From positions 558,001 through 622,000 of the forward strand of contig JAQOTA010000023.1 in NCBI GenBank assembly GCA_029532415.1: 64,000 bases of DNA, given 5' to 3'. The translations under genes were made by a program, and so were the position numbers. Below the pieces are notes generated by a model that ran no database searches, had not been told where the DNA came from, and saw only the letters and a list, made by a program, of their open reading frames with translations. Source of the stretch: Marasmius tenuissimus. Lineage: Eukaryota > Basidiomycota > Agaricomycetes > Agaricales > Marasmiaceae. Numbering within the stretch: position 1 is the first letter of the stretch; the number at the start of each line of letters is the position of its first letter. Positions 34,256 to 46,304 of the stretch are shown here, piece by piece.

Positions 34256-36740
34256 AACCCTCAAAACGGGTTGTGGGCGTGAGCACTCACCATATCCAGC
34301 ACAACAGACAAAACACATTGTAACCAGTTTTGGGCCGTGTTAAGGGTATTCCAACGCAATTTAGACCGTTTTATCGTGTTTTGAAAGTCCACAAACCTAT
34401 CAAATGAATCAACGGGTTAATCAGTACAAAAGGCATGGTGAAGCATCTCTAATTCCTGACGCGTTACCGGCGCGTTAGCGGATGCTCTCAATAGCTATGC
34501 CTTCTCATATCCTTCCATAAAACAATTTAAAAGCTTCATTTCAATTTCTATATACGTTGTAAGTACTAATTTAACAAAAACTTACAGTGTTAAGGGACAT
34601 TCAACCATGATGGTGGTGGTTGAAACTTGAAGGTCAAAAGAGGCAGACCGAGCGCTGGTGCCAACCGGCACGGGATGTATCCGGCATCCGGCAAAGAAAT
34701 TTCAATTTTCGCAAGCGCCCTGGGTGTTTGTCTGAGTAAGCGCTTTCAGGGCGCTTGTGCAGATTTCTTTGTTTGGCTCTCTGAATAAGTGACTCACGCA
34801 CGCGTCTGGGCGCCTCTTGCCCGGCTTGAGTCAGAACCACCACCATCGTCACATTGACTCCGTCTCATCTCAACCACCTTTGCCGTTCAACTCTTTCTAT
34901 CCACAGTGTCAACGTCTAGCCGTCAAATGAAGCTAAGAATGTCCACAGAATTATATTTCAGATACTTAGTTGGGTGAAAATGCGGCCTCAGGTACGTGAA
35001 ATTTTTTTTATCTATCCATTGCTTGCCATACATGCACTGAAAGCTTGCAGCGCCTTGTTGAATCCGGACTACCGGATATATGGACCGTTGTATCGGGCCG
35101 CATATATGCTTCAATCGTTTTACTATGATCTATGCTATTCCTAGTCAATCCTGTTATAGAAGATACAGCCACCTCTGTATAGTATATAAGTAGCTCTGTA
35201 TCTACATGCAATACCAGTACTTTTACTACTCCCGTTGCTACCTCTAAGCCTATCTCCAGGTGAGCTAGTCTGTCCCATGCTGCCACTGCGTGGGCAGGAC
35301 CTCTGCCTCAACACGCCTTTTACTCGAAAATCCTTTGGGCCGGCTTCACCGATGATGATGTCCATACATTGCCATCAACGTCATCTCGATCCTCAAGCCT
35401 CTCCCCCATGCCACACAGACCACCCCCCAGGCATATAAACCTGACGTGCCTCGAATGGACAGCGACTCAATCTTTCCTCCCTTCCTCCACCATCATCACT
35501 GCTATAACTCCGGTTCTCTCCTCTATGTATCCTCACGCTGCCATCTCTTCCACTTGACACGTCATCCTCTTTTCCTCGTTGGTTGATTCATGGTAAGTGG
35601 TCACTCCTTCTCGGTCTTCTCCCTATCGACCCTGATTTTCATGTTCTTCTCCTAGCATCCTAGTTCTCACTGCTGACTTCCCCATGTCTCATTATCCACA
35701 AGCCTGTTGTGCCAACTCGTCCTATCATCTGGCTACTGTTTGGTGTTGGTTGGGTAGGGTACTCTGGTACCTTGGGTATTCGGGCGCATATATGTGTAAC
35801 AAACAGTGTGTATACCCTTTTCTTGTCTATCAGGGCAATACACTTATGCGAAGACCCTAATTGACCCTCCATAGGCATGCGCAATATATATGACACGCGA
35901 TACATACGACAGGTCATAGCAGTGGCCGCCGCCTCCACGTGGGTGAGTTGAAACCAACTTCTCAACCAGATCATTGAAGCTAACCTTTACCCTCAGCTTC
36001 TTTCACTGTCTGTGTCTTCAGGCTTTGAGGCCAGCACGCTGCCACGGTATGTTTCTTCACCCATCCTCCCAGTTCTTCAGGTACTCATATCATTATGCAG
36101 GATCGTGTAGGCCAAGGTCGCGTCACAGACGGAAGTAATAGTACCTTGTTTACCGTTGTAATTGTATTTGTGCTGCCGTGCTATTGTAGAAATTGTACCA
36201 TGATGTTGTATAATATATGTGAACAAGTTCATTTTGTCACCCCTACATGTTTTTGAGTGTGAACGTCCCTAAAATACCTGGGCTAGCAGTGTTACTCCTC
36301 AAGTCTGCTAATGGCTGCACACTCTACCTCCTGCTATCGTCCCCGCTATCCATTACCTCGCACACAACCCGTTGCTATCTGTTGATCTTCCTACAACTCG
36401 CCACAACCCGCAATATCCATTATTCCCCCTGAAACCCGTTAGAACTCGTTAAAACCCTCGCTACGCGGTACTCTCCCCCAGAACCCGGTAAAACACCCCA
36501 GAACCTGGTACAACCCCCGCAACACAGACCAAACCCCAGTCATCATAACAATCACCGATACTTGTTATAAGGTATGAACACCTGTTGGAATTCACTACCA
36601 TCGTGCTCACGCATTCTCAGGTTGATCATGAATTCTGTGGTCGTTCTAATTCTATTCTAAAGCCCGATCCCGTTGACAACCAGGTACAGCGGGTTCCGGC
36701 CTTGGTACAGGATAGTGGGGATACTAACGACGTTCTACAC
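34256..36740. other. 2.5-kb stretch between two DUF6534 gene parts
   Basis: No gene recognised. It holds a fold-back element (separate entry) and short direct repeats: CTCGTTAAAACCCTC occurs near 34248 and again near 36447. A degenerate CCCCAGAACCYGGTAMAACA repeat lies at about 36476-36515. A perfect 20-bp inverted repeat lies at its two borders (34068-34087 and 36741-36760). It may be inserted DNA. Confidence 0.45.
34609..34847. mobile_element. 239-bp fold-back miniature element
   Basis: The outer arms are GATGGTGGTGGTT (34609-34621) and its exact complement (34835-34847). Further inward, similarity continues imperfectly. Near the centre, CAAAGAAAT plus GCAAGCGCCCTG (34692-34722) pairs with 34747-34771, with a small bulge. 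The whole unit can fold into one long hairpin and codes for nothing. No target duplication is clear. Confidence 0.55.
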
Positions 36741-36744
36741 GTAC

Positions 36745-37493
36745 AGGTATTTTGCTGATGAACGGATGCGCCAAATCGATGCTGGTTTTCCATATACAGG
36801 TGGCGAACTGGGGAAAGAGGGCCATTAAAAGTAGAACGTAGGTGAGGTATCAAATGAAACATACTGAAACCAAAGAAGTTGTCAATATAGCGATGCAGAT
36901 AACCCGGTTCTTCGTCCTGTTCATAATGGGAAGTACGCATGAAGTCAAAGGGAGTGGCGGCGAGTGAAAAATATGCACAGGACCCAAACGCAGTGAGCTA
37001 GGAAGGTCTGGACGATGTACGCAATAACATCGACAGTGATCATGCTGACGAAAATTGGCCAAGCCTGTCGACCGACGACAAGTCGAGTCCAGAGGGTCTT
37101 TGACAAAGGATGAGGTATAGAGCAAGTACCTGATACGTCAAGATATATGGATTGCCCCAATAAGTGACGCAGGTCTAGAATGAAAAACCAGATCAGAGTG
37201 GGCCCGCAACAAGAGAGAAAAAGGGAGGACCATGTAGAGCAGAATCAAATTCGAACTAATGCCCAAAGACTCTACAACCATCGTGAAGCCGACAAGTAGC
37301 TTGAGGAGGATATGGTCGTTCTTGTAATGGGTGAAGTACTGGTAAGCATTGTTGATGATTACTGCCTCTACCATACACGCTAGCCAGCTGGCTATCAGGA
37401 GAGAGCTGGTAGGTAGGGGTTAGTGGTCAAGGAGTATCTTAGGACACTAGGCTGCGATTAAACTCACCCAATCGTAGAATCGTATAGACCCAT
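36745..37493 (-). CDS. DUF6534-family membrane protein, N-terminal half
   Basis: A mushroom seven-helix family of unknown function. The likely start is the ATG at 37493 (MGLYDSTIG), in the middle of a longer frame, because it matches the family's usual short N-terminus. Exon 2 gives ALLIASWLACMVEAVIINNA, YQYFTHYKND, and HILLKLLVGFTMVVESLGIS plus NLILLYM. Then come TCVTYWGNPYILTYQ, AWPIFVSMITVDVIAYIVQT plus FLAHCVW, NRTKNRVICIAILTTSLVSV and FATCIWKTSIDLAHPFISKI. These are the first four or five helices. The exon ends near 36745 at a donor-like GTACGT. The C-terminal DUF6534 part is not directly downstream but 2.5 kb away (33880-34245), so the gene may be interrupted by an insertion. Confidence 0.55.
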
Positions 37494-39237
37494 TGGAATC
37501 AGTACTACTCGCGACCATGGTATGTGAATGGAGACCTGTAAGCCTGAGTACGCAGAGCTGTTGCTTGTACGGGGTGTTGCCTTCAGATCTTCTATACTTC
37601 TGGCTACATTATATCAAAGCCTAACGGCCGGCCCACGATCCTTCGTCATATCACGCAGTAGCTAGGAGCATGACTCGGAGATGAACTGATAGCCTTCGAG
37701 GACCAAATCCTCAAGGTCAGCATGGGTTATACGAGGTCGGAGTGCAGTTATGGCCAGCCCAATGCTGACCAGAGAAGACGTATGATCTTCTGCCGTGTTG
37801 TCCTTGGTGCTAATTAGATCCAGTTCCAAGATCTTCTTCCAACTCCAGGTTTCCGGACGAGATTAAACAGTGATGGACTGCCTGACCGATTGTTGCTTCT
37901 CTGCAAAGTACAGATGGTCTTATCCAGTGAATTTAATGTCCATTCCAACTGAGGTCTGATGCCAAGTATGGAGCAAGGATTGATGAACTACCAATGATCA
38001 ACATACTGGGAACAGCCTGGAACAGCTGAGTGGGACGGCGAGAGTATGTGGCACACAATACCTCAACAAAGAATCAATACTCCCGTACGTTCAACATCCT
38101 TGACAACCGTGGGTTTGGTAAAAGGTGAAAAAAATAACAGGTCCAAGATGGGAGCCACAGGACTGGTTGCTTTGTGATCTTTTTGGCGAGATATCCCAAT
38201 ATCGAGAATGGGGCTCCAGGGTTCAAACCCATTCATGACTTCGCACCGATAGAAGAGATTTTGATCATAGAAAGGTGGCTCTGCCATTCCCTCGCGGCCC
38301 CACGCTTGCGCTTGAGTTCCCTCTCGGCCACAGTGCAGGAGAGGAATCCATTGAACAATGATGGGTAAGGTTGTAGCCATCTTTCTCCCAGGTTGCCCTC
38401 GACTGTACTGGTGTAGTCCTTGGCTGTTCCAAAGTCCGCCTAAGATCAGAGAATGGCTAGGGAGGTAGAGGTAAGAGGCGACTGTCGGAGGAGGTGATGA
38501 TTTAAGAATGAGCAACGACTGGAGTCACCTTAGGCTGCACTCTTACGGCACCGAGCAAGGCCTCGAGGGGGGGTTATATAGACGTGAGAAAGGTACCTCA
38601 AAGGCCATGCTCGACTGCCGTAAACATGTACAACACCTTGCTCATCGCCCACGACGTGCTTGACAAGCTAGAGCAAGCTCAAGGCCGTCTCCCCTAAGTC
38701 TTCATTCCATTGCAGGCACCTTATATACTTTGCTCTCAACCCTCCTACTACATCTACACTCGCTCAAAACACCTCTTCCTGTGTCTAGCGGAACCCTAAA
38801 AACACAGCGCATACAGATCCTGCTTGTGCGTACAAATTCTGCTCACGAATGAAATATCTCTTGGGACATCTTGTACTTACTCATTTATTCTCTCAAACTT
38901 AGCAGCCACCTCGAAAGTGCAAACATTCCCGGTATCCACAACGTTGTACAGTGCACGCAGACGCGGAACGAGCAGCAACGGATGCCCAAAAGACGCGTTT
39001 CTCAATCCAAAACCCGATTGAATTCCAGCGAAATCTGAAGGAAGGATGTAGGATTGAGAAGAGAGCTATATTGAGTGGGAGAAACACCTAGAGGACAGGT
39101 AGACAGGCTGGTCGTGCAGTTCGAGCAGGGTCAGTATCAACATCTGCCTTCGTTTATTGTATTTCTCTTCATGCAATGCATATACATCGTATATTTGCAC
39201 TTCAGGCTTCAACATCCAGCTGTAACGACGCGTTAAA
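37494..39237. other. Intergenic region upstream of the KDZ element
   Basis: No gene recognised. The longest frame (38063-38515, minus) shows no domain and no coding-like composition. Confidence 0.45.
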
Positions 39238-41248
39238 ATGTTCAAATCAAAGAAAAAACAAAGCAAACCCACAAGCGGTTCAAACAGTGGTCCTTCCACC
39301 TCCAACGGTACCACACCCGGCACTAAAAAACATCAATTCACTCTCCCCGTATCCCTCGGTTTCCCCTCCATAAGCCCAAAGAAGAAGAGGAGCAAGCACA
39401 ATAATGACCCAGTTCCCCTTCCTATGCCCAGTCTGCGCCAAAAGCTCGTAAGCGCAAAGCTTGCTCGACTTCGTACTCTCTTCGATAATACACCCACAGC
39501 TGCAAAAACTTCTTCCTCCCTTCCTGATTCCTCCAATTCCAACCCAGATACCACTGAAAGCCCGACAGTCAGTGCAACCACTCCCAACGGCAGCGTCAAT
39601 GCCCAGTCCGATACACAGGAACCTGTTCAACCATTTGAGGAATCCTGGGGGCGGGAATCTTCAAGCACCCTGCGCTATGGGGATGATAACATGCCTTTTT
39701 TCGACGATTCTCGTACCTCCAACACCCCAGAAACCCGTACAACTTCTCGAAAGACAGCCGCAGAAGAAGCCGCAGAGGTAGTTGTGAAGTGGAAGGTGTT
39801 GATCCCCACTCTTATGGAGCCACTTCTCCAGTATCAGCACGGTACATATGGGTTGGTAGAGTTGATTTTACCCTCCTACTGCTGTAGCTCTAGTCGCTGC
39901 ATGGAATTTGATTCACAAGTTCACGTCTATCACTTTGAGTGTGAGTTTCCCCCTTGTTACTTGGTATTTGCCGGCTTCCTAACAAGTACACAGATCACGG
40001 TGTTCAGACGGTACATCATTGCTCTTGCAAGACGCTTGCGCAAGCCTTGGTTGAACGAGGTTTCTTTCCGACCTCCCCTTCCCAGCATCAAATGGCCATT
40101 GCGATACCCCTCCTCGACTTCTATCTTTCCATATCCGAGGAGAACTCGGATGCAGTAACAGCACTTGCTGGTGCCTTGGAAAAGATGTATAGGCGGCAAG
40201 GCTTTCGAATAGTCGACTCAGGTGCGCATTTACATCTTTGTTTCGTTTGTTTTTTGTCTTCCGCAATCTGATGATTGGCACACACAGGGTAAAGCCAGCC
40301 AGGACCCAATACGACGTGTGCTTGGCCACTCTCTGGAGTGGTATGACACACTCGTGGTCCATCTTAACTGCTTCCTTGACACCACCCTCAACAAATTGAA
40401 AAAAGCGCTTCCCCCCTTGCCAGACATCGATGCCTGTTCTTTGTCTCCCTTCCAATCCACTGCTTTCGCAAAAATCCCCAAGTCTCCTGAAACGGCCCAA
40501 TCAGACGCCCCTTCACCCGACACACTGGAACCCCAACCAACATCTCCCATCATAAACCTTACCCTACCGACTGAGGCGACAACTGATGGGAGTGACGGTG
40601 ATGTCAATGAAGACGACGAAGACGACGACAGCAGGTCCCTCAAAACAGACGAGTGTGATCTGTACCTACAGTGGCTCTGTCCAGCTTGCTTTGGCGGAGG
40701 GAAATACGGGCGCTCGTTCAAAGTGTGAGTGTCTTCCTATAAGTTTGATTGTATTCTTTTACTGACATAGAACATGTAGTGGTGGGGACATTCATGTGGC
40801 ACTCGACGGGAACTTCCACCATCGTCATATGAAATCCGGAGGGGAAGGGGTTCCGTTTCACATGTCAGAACGGTTTCTATCGAAGGAGTATGTTGATGAG
40901 GTCGGTAACCATCTAGACTCAGCAAGGGCCAAGCCACCGAAACCGCGCAACCCAGTTGTTCCCGATGATGTTGTTGATGCCGACCGCAATGCGTACAAGG
41001 CCGCCAGAGGAGATACCAAGCAGAGCTCCAGCGTGAGGTACGACCACAATGGGCTAATGGCCCTTGTGTGTCAACATGATATCCCGTTATTTGTAGCATC
41101 CATAGACATGCCCAGCAAGCAGCAAAAACATGCGGTAGCTCTTTTTCAGAAACTTTTCTCCATGATACCGGCAGATGCAACCGTCATAGGACTGTATGAT
41201 ATTGCATGTGTCCTTGATCGACTTGTCTTGCCTCAAAAGCGCAAATAA
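39238..41248 (+). pseudogene. KDZ transposase (CxC1-like), N-terminal part only
   Basis: A DNA transposase of the Kyakuja-Dileera-Zisupton superfamily, abundant in Agaricomycetes. The start at 39238 gives a Lys/Ser-rich region. After an intron the Cys-cluster part follows: HHCSCKTLAQALVERGFFPT, LLDFYLSISEENSDAVTALA. Two more introns lead to the transposase fold: CPACFGGG, the first catalytic strand HVALDGNFHHRHM (about 40795), PLFVASIDMPSKQQKHAVAL and IGLYDIACVLDR (about 41190). The frame then ends with QKRK and a stop at 41248. The family normally continues for several hundred residues with the motif holding the catalytic Glu; that part is missing. The element is therefore probably immobile by itself. 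A long companion gene follows at once. Confidence 0.85.
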
Positions 41249-41412
41249 AAAGTTGTTTTTCCCCCTCTCAACCTCTTACTGCACTTCCTTCTGTTACACT
41301 CGTTCACTTTACTCGGTGAGTTTTTTCTCGTTTTTTTTTCTGCTTTCCCCCCCCCCCTCTGTATCTGAGTCTCTTGTGATGACGCTGACAACTTCAATAG
41401 ATCGCGCCACCG

Positions 41413-44400
41413 ATGCAGGATCATCCTCCGCCTTCATCCTCCCAGATGTCTGGTGACCTGGACGACGAATATCTTTGCCTTCCTGAGGTACAGAATCACC
41501 TCTCCCTCATAGACAAGGAAGCTGCCCGTGATGCAGCTGCACGTGCAGCTCGATCATCAGTACCTCCAATGCCTCCGATTTCTCCTAGCAAGCGCAGGAT
41601 CAAGTTGACTGAAAAGGCTGAGCGCTCTGTCATAGCTACCGCGGCTCGGAGAGAGGCTGACAACGCGTCTGCTGTGTCCAACCTCTCTGAAAACCACTCA
41701 TTTGGCACATCGAGCTCTCATGCTGTCCATCTTGTTAGGCCAGACACCCCCTCGCAGCATGAGCTCTCTCGAGCTTCACGTTCTCCTCACCCTGCTTCGG
41801 ATGTTCCTCCTCACTATCTTGATCAACATTCACTCTCCCAAGCATCACATTCTCCCCATCCTGTCGCCAACACCACCTCTCATCATCTTGGACCAACTCT
41901 TTCCTTTATGACTCAATCTGCTGCACATCAGGTACCTCAGCAGCCGCCAATGTCTTTCTTGCCCCCACAGCAGAATGCATCAGAACTATCCCTGCCGTTT
42001 GCCCTAGAGCGCATACAGAGCACTGAGTTCTCCATTCAACCGGCCTTTTTCGGTACTCCCGCCATGCAGCCGCCGCAGACTGATTCAGAAACCACCTCGT
42101 TGCCACCACCGCCCTCCCCCCAGTGGCGGACCAAGCCCCTACTGCCGTACTCAGGATCCACCTCCACCCAGTTTCATCCTCAACTTGAGCCGCCAGTAAC
42201 AGCCTCACAGTTACCTTCAGAGCCTTTGGAGCCTCTGCCTCCACCCACTGTCCAAGCCTCTTCAAGTTCATGATCTCGCTCAGAGGCACCACAGCAGGGT
42301 ACATCTAGCGCGGAAGCTTCCGGCAAAGACATGATGGACATCCCCGAGCGACACGCCGGACTTTTGGAAGAAAGTTTTGGGGAGATAGATGGGTTGTTTG
42401 TGGGTATGCTTCCACAGACAAAAGGAAAGGGCAAGACCACCTTCACAGATAGACAAGGCGGGCGCCCCACCGCCGACCAGGTTAACGGTATCGAGGAAGG
42501 GTTCAAAAAGATAGATACAGTCTTCGGCGACCTATCCAAGATCACCAGGATTGACATCCCTATCCTACTCTTGCGCTACTATTCCAGCGTCACCAACAGC
42601 GGCAAGTCGATGAGATTCCATTGCTGGAACGCTTATCAAAACTATGCGGTCTCGCCAGAGAACAAACTGACTGAGATGGCACGATTGAAGGGGACTAAGT
42701 ACAAATACGACGGTATGTGATTTGTTTACTCTTGCTGTGAATCCACTGTTCCTGAAACATATCCTGCAGGTCACTCAGCTGTCACGGGCAATTAGTTGAC
42801 GAATGCTTATGATGCATTCATGGGTACCTATGGAGACGATAAGGGTCGAGAGATCCTCATTGTCTGGTCAAGTGGTGCTGACTTGACCGATGCTCAGAGG
42901 AAGGCTCAGCGGCGACGCATCTTTGAAAACACGATTCGGCAGGTCGAGAATTTGGTAAGGGTCTCTCACCTTCCATCCTTATCTGATGTTCTGACTGCTT
43001 GATTCCAGGGTGATCGCCTCCGGAACCTTTATCAAATTCATCTGTTTGCCTTGGTGGTTGGCGGACAGGTACACAACGATCAGTCTCTCCAGTACATCTA
43101 CAACCGGTTCGAGAGCCAGGGCGTAAGTCATCTCTATTTATTTAGTGACGACTACAACTGCTGACACACTTGATAGTTTGCAGAGAAGGGATTTGTCTTG
43201 GATATGAATGTGTTACTTGCAGCATTCAAGTCGCACATATTGTAAGATGATCACCTTCTTTCGCAGCACTCATTTACTGATGTTTTCCAGCGAGGGGACC
43301 GTGAACGAGTTCATGAACCAACAACTGGTCATGATGTGTGAAATGCGCGGGCTGACCGTAACCGGACCCGGTATTGATACTCCCGACACTGACTCAACTT
43401 CAGCGTCGTCAACAAAGAAGAAAACTAGCAAGAAGGATGTCAACACAATCCAGAAAGTCCTGCTGAAGAGAGCAGGTGAGCATCTTTCTGTACGAACTTT
43501 TCACGGCAATTGTTGACGGTAATATTCTAGAGGAAGATGGTATAACACTATCAAAACTTCTGTGGAACAAGCTCGCCAACAAACTCTATGAGGACGGGAT
43601 ACAGTTGTACAACTATCCTGTCGGTGTTGTCGAGCCTTGGAATACAGATACAGTCCGCTGGCAAGGTGTCAAGAATCTCTCTAGCGACCAGCAGCAGGTA
43701 TTGATTGACCAGTGCGGGGTAAATGAAGAACATCGGCTTACCTTCCGTTGTGTTGACGTACAGGGTGAGTCTATCTGTTCCGTTTTGATCAGACAGTTGT
43801 GCTTACTTGACGTTCTAGACCTACAAGATAGCAAGGTTCCTATACTTATCTTTGCGCCCAACGAAGTAGGGGAACGAGTATCGGTCTTCGTCAAGGATAT
43901 CCCTCTGGACTGCTTCAAAAAGAAGTCTCGACCTGTAGTCAAGTCAGAGGATCAGGATACTGGTCTCCCCTCTTCCTCTCAGCAATCTGCCATCCTACCA
44001 TCGGCGTCGGGTCCTGTAACTTGGTCGACACGCAGAAAGGCTGCTGTTGTCGCTGATGCCATGATTGTAGATGACCAAGACACCGGAGACACTGAAGGGT
44101 CAGTCTCTGATATCAATGGTACGTTACCCAATCCTCACTAGAGTCCCATTGTCTAAAGTTTTGTATATCTGTTAGACGATGACAGCCTCTACGTCAATGA
44201 TGAAGAAGTTGAGACGCCACGAGGTAAGTCCCTGTAAACTACATGCTTTCTATTGCTTTTCCCTCAACTTGGTCGTTAGCATCCGCAAAGCAGAAACAGC
44301 CAGTTGGAACCGCCACAACGCCTATCAAGATGACCAAGGTCTCTGGTCTGGTGCCCGCCTCGACGACCGCTCTCGCTGACAGTGAAGACACTGAAGCACA

Positions 44401-45203
44401 ACAAGGTACGTCCCTTTTGTCCCAAACATATGTGTTGTCCTTATGACTTTGTCTTCAGAGACCGCCAAACGCAAGCATTCAAAGAACACGCTTACCACTG
44501 CCAAGCGGAAAAAGCTTGAGTCGTCAAGCAAGGACGATAGCAGTAGTGTTGCCGGTCCTTCGACGACAGGCTTCACTGATTTCACAAAGCTCCCGAGTAC
44601 GTCTATGCCCATTATAAACATCCTATGTCCTCATGACTGATATGTTCCCCGACAGAAACACGGTCGGTGCCCAGTACAAAACCCACAAAAACCCCATCCA
44701 CCGCTCCATCTGTCTTGAGTGTTGAGCACGTGCAAGCAAACATCAAACCCATCTCCTCCTGGTCAACAACCCCTTCTTCCACCACTGGTGGTGGTCTGAG
44801 TCAGAGCAGAGCGAGTCCTGTACTCTCCCCAACTGTATCTCGAGAGGAACCCACACAAGGAGGGAACTCTCGTTGCTCTTCGACTACCTCAGGCACATCA
44901 GGGCAAATCAGGTCAAGTCCCGCACCTCCCCCAACCATATCTTGCGAGGAATTCACTCAAGGGAACTTCCAATCCCTCCCCGTTTCCTCATCCTCTGCAA
45001 CAACCTCAGGTACATCGGCGAGGATCAGACCAAGTCCCACGCCTCCCTCATCCATTTCTCGTGAGGATTTCGCATGAGGGAACTTCCAATCCCTCACAGT
45101 CCCTTCATCCTCTTCTGCGACCACCTCAGGCGTGTCAGGGCGGATGAGATTGAGCCCCTCCCCTTCCATATCGCACGAGGAACTTACACAAGGCAATTTC
45201 CGG
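41413..45203 (+). pseudogene. Companion gene of the KDZ element, unrecognised, with nonsense codons
   Basis: A multi-exon gene on the same strand, 165 bp after the transposase. It starts MQDHPPPSSSQMSGDLDDEY, with an Ala/Arg-rich probable coiled coil (EAARDAAARAARS, EKAERSVIATAARREADN) and a long Pro/Ser/Gln-rich region. A conserved-looking core follows: IDIPILLLRYYSSVTNSGKS, RFHCWNAYQNYA, LTNAYDAFMGTYGDDKGREI, NRFESQGFAEKGFVLDM. The C-terminal part is rich in Lys, Ser and Thr and ends in a four-unit repeat. In-frame stops occur at 42271 (TGA), 42793 (TAG, after an intron) and 45075 (TGA), while the frame otherwise stays open, so it has been dead for only a short time. The WNxYxxY core resembles hypothetical proteins I associate with mushroom transposons, but I cannot name a function. 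Confidence 0.6.
44767..45203 (+). repeat. Coding tandem repeat, four degenerate units of about 105-120 bp
   Basis: Each unit encodes a variant of TTSGTSGQIRSSPAPPPTIS followed by xEExTQGNF. The unit ends are marked by GAGGAA..CACTCAAGG-like sequences near 44855, 44950, 45065 and 45180. Unit three contains the TGA at 45075. The repeat forms the C-terminus of the KDZ companion protein. Confidence 0.75.
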
Positions 45204-45677
45204 TGTAGTGCCTGCTATTAAAAAGCAGCTTCGGAGCCTTGTTTTGTGCGATTTTAGCGTAAAACAGATAAGAAATGACTAGGTAATACGAGTACTAGAG
45301 CGAGTCCCGAGCGGCTAGTAAAAGGCTCAGATCCTAGCATAAGGAAAGAATAGCGCCTCGGAGGCGTCTCTCCTTATCTCTGAAAACTGTAGGAGTCGTA
45401 TAACTGACGAAAGTATCACTTCGGAGGCACGACTAGGACCTGTAGTCATAACCAGGGAATATCTCCAGTGGCTCGGAGGCATCGTACTAAGGATTAGAAT
45501 AACAGAATCAGACTTAACGAAGACCCGTACTAGTAGGGATAGACAGAGGAGGTCACCGCGGAAGCATGGATGGTCGGAAAGCGAGACTAGGTCGAGCCTC
45601 AGAAGCTTGGTATAAGGTCGAGGCCTCGCTTTGGAGGCATGATTGATTCAAGTATACTAGGTATACTACAGGTTACG

Positions 45678-46304
45678 CTAGTCATCCATATTGGCTAGAG
45701 CTACCTCATCCCAACCGAAGTAATTATCTACGTCGGAATCTTCAGGATAATAAGAATCAATGAAGGTTTCATGATCTAGATAATCGGTATAGAATGGATC
45801 GCATAAAATAGGATTATAGAAAGAAAAGGATCGAGAGAGCCAACGACCCATGACAGGGGAATACTGGAAGAACGAGAGCTTGGTATAGTCAAGCTTCAGA
45901 GGTGCTGGGCACTCAGCACAGCTGACGACGGCGTCGATCCAAGCGTTGACGGCTCCAGGAGTACGAGCGGTTTTGAAGTCGAGGAATCCCACTCGAGCAA
46001 TGGACTCGGCGACCATGTCGATGATAGACCTGGCGTCGTGAGGAATGAAGTGGTCAAAGGTGTCCTCGCAGAGATAGATTTCGTCCTGGATCATGTCGTA
46101 ACGAATCACGTAGCCCCAGTAGACGGATCTGTGGCGACTGAGGAAGAACTGCTGGAAGATGATTCCGAGGATAGCTTCTCGTTCTGCGTCGAGTGGAATG
46201 GGTAGGATGATGCGGCGCTCCTTGATCTTATCAGAGTAATCTTCTGGATACCACCAGAGCTTATACAACTCTGGAGAGGAAGTCAGAAGGCCGCCTCGGA
46301 ATCT
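45678..46304 (-). CDS. Unrecognised protein, aromatic and acidic
   Basis: The frame from an acceptor-like site at about 46304 reads FRGGLLTSSPELYKLWWYPE and DYSDKIKERRIILPIPL. It continues with FLSRHRSVYWGYVIRYDMIQ and ends DNYFGWDEVALANMDD with a stop at 45678. About 205 codons are free of stops; the composition (Tyr, Trp and Asp-rich) looks protein-like. There is no ATG at the beginning, so a first exon upstream (right) is likely but was not identified. It lies in the CGGAGGC block beside a KDZ element and may be a transposon passenger. No domain is recognised. Confidence 0.4.
   Translation of the reverse strand, partial: RFRGGLLTSSPELYKLWWYPEDYSDKIKERRIILPIPLDAEREAILGIIFQQFFLSRHRSVYWGYVIRYDMIQDEIYLCEDTFDHFIPHDARSIIDMVAESIARVGFLDFKTARTPGAVNAWIDAVVSCAECPAPLKLDYTKLSFFQYSPVMGRWLSRSFSFYNPILCDPFYTDYLDHETFIDSYYPEDSDVDNYFGWDEVALANMDD

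Noticed and set aside
36420..36540. Degenerate AACCCGTTARAACYC-like repeats as telomere-like sequence.
   Set aside because: Units are irregular and do not contain the TTAGGG repeat expected for these fungi.
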